Assembly (NCBI GenBank): GCA_001787455.1
Contig: MFXA01000010.1
Coordinates: forward strand, 7,800-16,975
Source of the DNA: Candidatus Peregrinibacteria bacterium RIFCSPLOWO2_01_FULL_39_12
Lineage (GTDB): Bacteria; Patescibacteriota; Gracilibacteria; UBA1369; LOWO2-01-FULL-3
Length of the DNA: 9,176 nucleotides
Reading direction: 5' to 3'
The notes under the pieces are model-generated. The model was not told the DNA's origin and ran no database searches. It worked only from the letters and a program-made list of their open reading frames with translations. Both the position numbers and the translations under genes were made by a program. This document shows positions 6,160-9,176 of the stretch, piece after piece. Numbering within the stretch: the stretch's first letter is position 1; every line of letters begins with the position of its first letter.

Positions 6160-6231
6160 TGGTGGACCTACGGGGAATCGAACCCCGATCGATAGGTGTC
6201 AACCCTATCGACGAACGCCAGTCCTAGGCCC
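6160..6231 (-). tRNA. Atypical tRNA or tRNA-like RNA with alanine-type acceptor end (G3:U70, A73, encoded CCA)
   Basis: Read on the minus strand, the 7-bp acceptor stem GGGCCTA/TAGGTCC has one wobble, G3:U70 (positions 6229 and 6166), followed by A73 and encoded CCA. The T arm CGGGG-TTCGATT-CCCCG (6187 to 6171) is perfect. An extended anticodon-type stem TCGATAGG/CCTATCGA closes a 7-nt loop GTTGACA, which reads UGA (serine) in standard register; a one-base shift would read GAC (valine). Both are uneasy: C37 instead of a purine and no long variable arm argue against Ser, and the stem fails for Val. The D region, GGACTGGCGTTCGTC, offers only a 3-bp stem, lacks U8 and A14, and resembles the D domain of tmRNA (CTGG..TTCG.CG). 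Length without CCA is 69 nt, shorter than usual. Known: G3:U70 is the main determinant for alanyl-tRNA synthetase. Inferred: the RNA may be charged with alanine whatever its loop. A decaying or misfolded tRNA gene is possible. A terminator follows directly. Confidence 0.6.
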
Positions 6232-6255
6232 ACCTCCTTACGCGAGGTTGTTGTA
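6232..6255 (-). promoter_or_regulatory. Leader of the tRNA-like gene: weak extended -10 and small hairpin
   Basis: On the minus strand TACAAC (6255 to 6250) is preceded by TGA, giving a weak extended -10 with no good -35; the start would fall near 6243. The leader then contains ACCTC-gcgtaag-GAGGT (6248 to 6232), a 5-bp hairpin ending exactly at the first base of the acceptor stem. Confidence 0.25.
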
Positions 6256-6329
6256 TCAGACAAATGTTAAATTTTTATTAAAAAATCTTAAAATGAGTTA
6301 TAGTTGCTGTGTCTTTTATATGTAAATTC

Positions 6330-7256
6330 ATGTCTAAATCTGTAAATATCGTTGTTTATTTTGACAGCCCCAATGCTATGGGTTATCCGTTTGATGAACG
6401 TAATTATTTTTTGTCATATCAGGGATTCGGTGAACTGTGCAAAAAACGTGGTGTAAATTTTTATATTGTACGAGGCAAGAAAAGTTATTTAGGGAAAATG
6501 AAATTTTATGGCGGATGGAAATTTGCCGGAAAAAAGCTTGCGGCTGTTCGCGAATCCATTAAAGCCGATGTTATTTATGTAAAGGGCGCGGATTTGCGAA
6601 CCGAGGAAGGCGCGGTACGTGTCAATCATCAAGAATTAATGGAAATTTGCGCCGATAAACTCAAAACTTATAAACTTTTCAAAAAGTACATGATAAAAAC
6701 TTATCCTATAAATAAAAATAATTGGCGGAAAGCTTTAAAAAAAATTAAAACTAAGAAGGTTGTTGTTAAGCCGGAAATGGGGATGGAGGGAAGGGGGATC
6801 GTCGTCGCAGGGAAAAATAAATTTAATTTTAGCCGGCTTGATAGAGCATATGCGCCTTTTTTAGCGCAGGAATTTATTGATTGTTCTGCAGGGATTCCCG
6901 GGATTGTGAAAAGCAGGCATGATTTGCGGTTGTATATTTTTAATGGCAAAGTACGCCTTGCCGAGTACCGCCAACCGAAACGCGGGAGTTGTCTTGCAAA
7001 TATTGCTCAGGGTGGTTCGCTAACCGTGCTTCCTGTTTTAAAAGTTCCGAAGTGGGCTATAAAATTTGTCGGTACGATAGACAAACATTTTAAAAAATTT
7101 TCCCCGCGCATATACACGATTGATTTAATGTACGCTTATGGGCGTCCTTATTTGGTGGAATTAAACAGCCGGCCGGGCTTGCCGTTTAAGGGCTGGTCAT
7201 ACTATGATGAGTTTCACAGGCATATTTTTGAGACACTGATGAGTGCTTTGAGGTAA
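6330..7256 (+). CDS. ATP-grasp enzyme (carboxylate-amine/thiol ligase type, RimK/glutathione-synthetase-like fold)
   Basis: ATP-grasp ligases activate a carboxylate as acyl-phosphate and join it to an amine or thiol. From ATG 6330 the protein has 308 residues. Residues 1-85 form the N-terminal alpha/beta domain. NHQELMEICADKLKTYKLFKKYMIKTYP (99-126) is the lid-leading segment with the usual DK. The ATP-binding core has VVVKPEMGMEGRGIVV (144-159), with Lys147 and the Gly-rich loop, and AQEFI (179-183), the adenine hinge. It continues with HDLRLYIFNGKV (197-208, Arg200), ANIAQGGS (223-230) and the metal ligands in YTIDLMYAYGRPYLVELNSRPGLP (262-285: Asp265, Glu277, Asn279, with Arg281). All nucleotide and metal residues look intact, so activity is likely. 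The substrate is unknown. A GTG at 6309 could add seven residues, but ATG 6330 opens on the first predicted strand. No Shine-Dalgarno. Its stop is 17 nt before the tryptophanase-like gene, suggesting one transcript and perhaps one pathway. Confidence 0.9.
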   Translation: MSKSVNIVVYFDSPNAMGYPFDERNYFLSYQGFGELCKKRGVNFYIVRGKKSYLGKMKFYGGWKFAGKKLAAVRESIKADVIYVKGADLRTEEGAVRVNHQELMEICADKLKTYKLFKKYMIKTYPINKNNWRKALKKIKTKKVVVKPEMGMEGRGIVVAGKNKFNFSRLDRAYAPFLAQEFIDCSAGIPGIVKSRHDLRLYIFNGKVRLAEYRQPKRGSCLANIAQGGSLTVLPVLKVPKWAIKFVGTIDKHFKKFSPRIYTIDLMYAYGRPYLVELNSRPGLPFKGWSYYDEFHRHIFETLMSALR

Positions 7257-7273
7257 AAGCTGTCAAAAAAACT

Positions 7274-8698
7274 ATGAATATTGTTGATTTAGCAAAATTT
7301 GAAACGGATCATGAGCCGCGAGCGTATGTTAATGCGAGCGTGCGTTTCCATCATGAATTTACTTTAGAGCAACGGTTTAAGGCAGCGCAAAAAGCAGGAT
7401 GGAATGTTTTCCAATTCCCTTCAGAAATGCTGAAAGGCGGAGATCTTCTCTCCGATTCCGGTACAACCACTTTAACCGCTGAACAAATGGCCGCTATGGT
7501 TTTGGGAGATGAAGCGTACGGCAGTAATTACGGTTATTTCCAATTATTAAAAGCTTTTAAAGATACTTTTTGCGTTTCTCCCGACGATAGTGAGATTTAT
7601 CTTTTCCATCAGGGACGCGCTACAGAACATGCGCTTTTTACTCAAATCGGCAAATTCGGAAGGAATTTAAAAATTCCGAATAACGGTCATTTTGATACGA
7701 CCCGTGCGAATATAGAAAGTAATGGGATTTGTGCGATAGATTGTTTTTCCGAAGAATTGCACAAACAGAGTTTTGCTCCATTTAAAGGCAATATGAATCT
7801 TGCGGAATTGGAAAATCTTCTTAAAAAAGATTATGAGAATATTCCTCTTGTTTATATTACAATGACAAACAACAGCGGCGGCGGTCAGCCTGTTTCCCTG
7901 GAAAATATGAAAAAAGTCCGCGCACTTTGCAATAAATATAAGAAAGCTTTGTTTTATGATGCGTGTCGTTTTGCAGAAAATAGTTATTTCATAAAAACAC
8001 GTGAATCTAAATACAATAAAAAATCTATAATCGAAATCGTGAAAGAAGTTTTTGATCTGTGCGACGGATTTACTATTTCTTTAAAAAAAGACGGTCTTGC
8101 AAATATGGGCGGAGCGTTGGTTATAAAACATAGATGTCCGTTATTAAAAAGATATCCCAATCTAACTGATGACATACGCAATCATCAAATATTGACCGAA
8201 GGGCATCCCACTTATGGCGGTTTGTCTGGACGCGATATTATGACGATATGTGAAGGTCTTAAAACTGTGGTTTCCGATGCGTATTTGAAAAATAGAATCG
8301 GGCAGGTTTCTATTTTTGGTGAATATTTAAAGAGCGGCGGTATTCCTGTTCTTGAGCCTTTTGGCGGGCATGCCGTGTATATTGATACAGATAAATTTTT
8401 TGCCGATACTTCTCTTAAAAGGAGCGATTTCGCCGGAATTTCTCTTACAGGATTGCTTTTGCTTAAAGGTGTCCGCTTGTGCGAATTGGGGGCTTTTGCT
8501 TTTGGTGAAAATTATCCTCATAACTTTGTACGGTGCGCTGTTCCGCGCAACAAATATGAAATAGATGACCTTTATTATGTTGCCGACTGTATTAAAAAAA
8601 TGCATAAAAACCGGCATAAAATTCCTCCAGCAAGACCGGTTTATGGTGAAAATCTGCCGCTCAGGCATTTTAAAGCAAGATTTGAATTGAGATGGTAA
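7274..8698 (+). CDS. tnaA: Tryptophanase-type beta-eliminating lyase (PLP-dependent)
   Basis: Tryptophanase splits L-tryptophan into indole, pyruvate and ammonia; its close relative tyrosine phenol-lyase releases phenol. The length, 474 residues, matches the family (about 460-475). Motifs in order: LLSDSGTTTLTAEQMAAM (58-75) and GDEAYGSNYGYF (78-89), YLFHQGRATEHALF (109-122), NGHFDTTRANIESNG (137-151), APFKGNMNLAELE (168-180), TMTNNSGGGQPVSLENMKKVR (196-216), FYDACRFAENSYFIKTRE (227-244), TISLKKDGLANMGGALV (267-283) with Lys272 as the PLP lysine, EGHPTYGGLSGRD (309-321), GVRLCELGAFAFG (399-411), FVRCAVPR (418-425) and LPLRHFKARF (461-470). FDTT at 140-143 keeps the Asp of E. coli tryptophanase (D137), where tyrosine phenol-lyase has Thr. 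ELGAF lacks the phenol-lyase arginine. Tryptophanase is therefore favoured, but another beta-elimination substrate is possible. It follows the ATP-grasp gene by 17 nt. No tnaC-like leader is present and no clear terminator follows. Confidence 0.92.
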   Translation: MNIVDLAKFETDHEPRAYVNASVRFHHEFTLEQRFKAAQKAGWNVFQFPSEMLKGGDLLSDSGTTTLTAEQMAAMVLGDEAYGSNYGYFQLLKAFKDTFCVSPDDSEIYLFHQGRATEHALFTQIGKFGRNLKIPNNGHFDTTRANIESNGICAIDCFSEELHKQSFAPFKGNMNLAELENLLKKDYENIPLVYITMTNNSGGGQPVSLENMKKVRALCNKYKKALFYDACRFAENSYFIKTRESKYNKKSIIEIVKEVFDLCDGFTISLKKDGLANMGGALVIKHRCPLLKRYPNLTDDIRNHQILTEGHPTYGGLSGRDIMTICEGLKTVVSDAYLKNRIGQVSIFGEYLKSGGIPVLEPFGGHAVYIDTDKFFADTSLKRSDFAGISLTGLLLLKGVRLCELGAFAFGENYPHNFVRCAVPRNKYEIDDLYYVADCIKKMHKNRHKIPPARPVYGENLPLRHFKARFELRW

Positions 8699-8760
8699 TG
8701 GAGTGCTGAAAGACATACGTGCTACTGCAATTTGCACTAATCATACAGATCTAACGGCTA

Positions 8761-8789
8761 TTGACTTTTAAGGTGTTTTATTGTATCAT
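8761..8789 (+). promoter_or_regulatory. Sigma-70-type promoter for the exported collagen-like protein gene
   Basis: TTGACT (8761-8766), a 17-nt spacer and TATCAT (8784-8789): each box matches five of six consensus bases. The transcript would start near 8796, giving a leader of about 48 nt before the ATG at 8844, so this gene is separately expressed from the lyase operon. Confidence 0.6.
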
Positions 8790-8843
8790 GTATCTTGTGA
8801 CAATTAAAAATCGTTAAAAAATTATCTCTAAAACAAAAACAAA

Positions 8844-9176
8844 ATGTTGAAAAAACATATTAAAATTGCGGCTGTAGCAGTTGGGATTGCGGCGGTGGCT
8901 TTTGCTTTATCCGCTGTGCCGCAGACATATAAAACTTCGGTGTTTCTTGCACAGTCCACTCCTTCAATGGGACCCGGGGGACCTGGGGGACCTGGCGGAC
9001 CCGGCGGAGCAATTCCTGCGGGTCTGCCTGCTTCAATGTTGTCTCCGATACTTAAGAGTCTTGAGTCGGGGATAATAGGAAGCCTTGGAAACGGTGTGGA
9101 GATTTTGCGAAAATTGGAATATATCCCTTCTAAAAATTCTATTTTGGAGAAGGATGTAAATACGTTAAGCGCTTTA
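8844..9176 (+). CDS. Exported protein with short collagen-like Gly-Pro-Gly run (C-terminus beyond window)
   Basis: The first 111 codons are open to the window edge. The N-terminus is a clear signal sequence: MLKKHIK (1-7) is basic, IAAVAVGIAAVAFALSAV (8-25) is hydrophobic, and a cleavage site is likely near 23-25 (a later one near FLAQS, 34-38, is possible). Alternatively it is an uncleaved membrane anchor. A low-complexity Gly-Pro-Gly repeat follows (43-55: four tandem GPG triplets, then GA), the start of a collagen-type Gly-X-Y pattern though very short. Residues 57-111 (AGLPASMLSPILKSLESGIIGSLGNGVEILRKLE) look amphipathic and helical, with no domain I recognise. It is probably secreted or at the cell surface. 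The ATG at 8844 has no Shine-Dalgarno but is followed at once by the signal sequence. Function unknown; more of the C-terminus would be needed to name a family. Confidence 0.8.
   Translation, partial: MLKKHIKIAAVAVGIAAVAFALSAVPQTYKTSVFLAQSTPSMGPGGPGGPGGPGGAIPAGLPASMLSPILKSLESGIIGSLGNGVEILRKLEYIPSKNSILEKDVNTLSAL

Noticed and set aside
6160..6231. Circularly permuted tmRNA
   Set aside because: The 5' acceptor strand precedes the T arm by only about 45 nt in normal order, and there is no space or tag-coding frame on either side.
6160..6231. Selenocysteine tRNA or TGA-recoding tRNA
   Set aside because: The loop would read UGA as anticodon (codon UCA), not UCA as anticodon, and TGA is used as a normal stop in this window.
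6231..6240. End of a 16S rRNA gene on the plus strand
   Set aside because: Only the last 10 bases match; the sequence before it is the tRNA-like gene and not helix 45 of 16S rRNA.
6134..6325. Open reading frame of 63 codons on the plus strand
   Set aside because: It runs antisense through the tRNA-like gene; its text (PTGNRTPIDRCQPYRR) is typical of translated tRNA complements, and it starts within the terminator hairpin.
6309..6329. GTG start adding seven residues to the ATP-grasp protein
   Set aside because: The ATG at 6330 directly precedes the first predicted beta strand, and the GTG has no ribosome binding site. It remains possible.
8699..8760. Terminator after the tryptophanase-like gene
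   Set aside because: The TGCAA-T-TTGCA palindrome (8726-8736) is short and has no T tract, so it is not a convincing Rho-independent terminator.
1..9176. CRISPR array, insertion sequence or other complete mobile element
   Set aside because: No regularly spaced direct repeats, transposase or integrase gene, or terminal inverted repeats were seen.

Overview
The window is AT-rich bacterial DNA with densely packed genes. The standard stop codons are in use: the aminotransferase gene ends in TGA, so TGA is not recoded. Most genes lack a clear Shine-Dalgarno sequence, several promoters look like ordinary sigma-70 sites, and the one tRNA-type gene has its CCA encoded. The gene mix is housekeeping enzymes, a RelE-type toxin-antitoxin pair and a large unrecognised metallopeptidase-like protein. 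Together with the style of the proteins this suggests a small-genome candidate-phyla (Patescibacteria-like) bacterium. That placement is inference and could be wrong.

Layout. Positions 1-635 (minus) hold the N-terminal half of a phosphopentomutase-like enzyme, divergent from a tRNA-dihydrouridine synthase (786-1874, plus). The synthase converges on, and overlaps by 20 nt, an 839-residue protein of unknown function (1855-4374, minus). That protein has a gluzincin-like HExxH motif, coiled coils and a glycine-rich linker. Its likely promoter has a 17-nt spacer made entirely of an inverted repeat. Divergent from it is a Phd/YefM-type antitoxin plus RelE/ParE-type toxin (4516-5109). A class IV PLP aminotransferase (5118-5975, minus) follows convergently.

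The 354-nt stretch 5976-6329 holds no protein gene but is rich in signals. It contains a candidate plus-strand promoter, a bidirectional terminator and a minus-strand tRNA-like RNA (6231-6160). This RNA has an intact acceptor stem and T arm, G3:U70 and A73 (alanine identity elements), a degenerate D arm, and an anticodon-type loop that does not read alanine codons. A 17-nt near-copy of its anticodon arm lies about 100 bp away, just downstream of the candidate promoter, in the antisense sense.

From 6330 rightwards are an ATP-grasp enzyme and, 17 nt on, a tryptophanase-type beta-eliminating lyase, probably co-transcribed. The window ends in a truncated gene for an exported protein with a short collagen-like Gly-Pro-Gly run, behind a good sigma-70 promoter.

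The genes do not form one obvious pathway. The most unusual material is the tRNA-like locus with its antisense near-copy. After that come the large metallopeptidase-like protein with its promoter palindrome, and the ATP-grasp plus tryptophanase-like pair.
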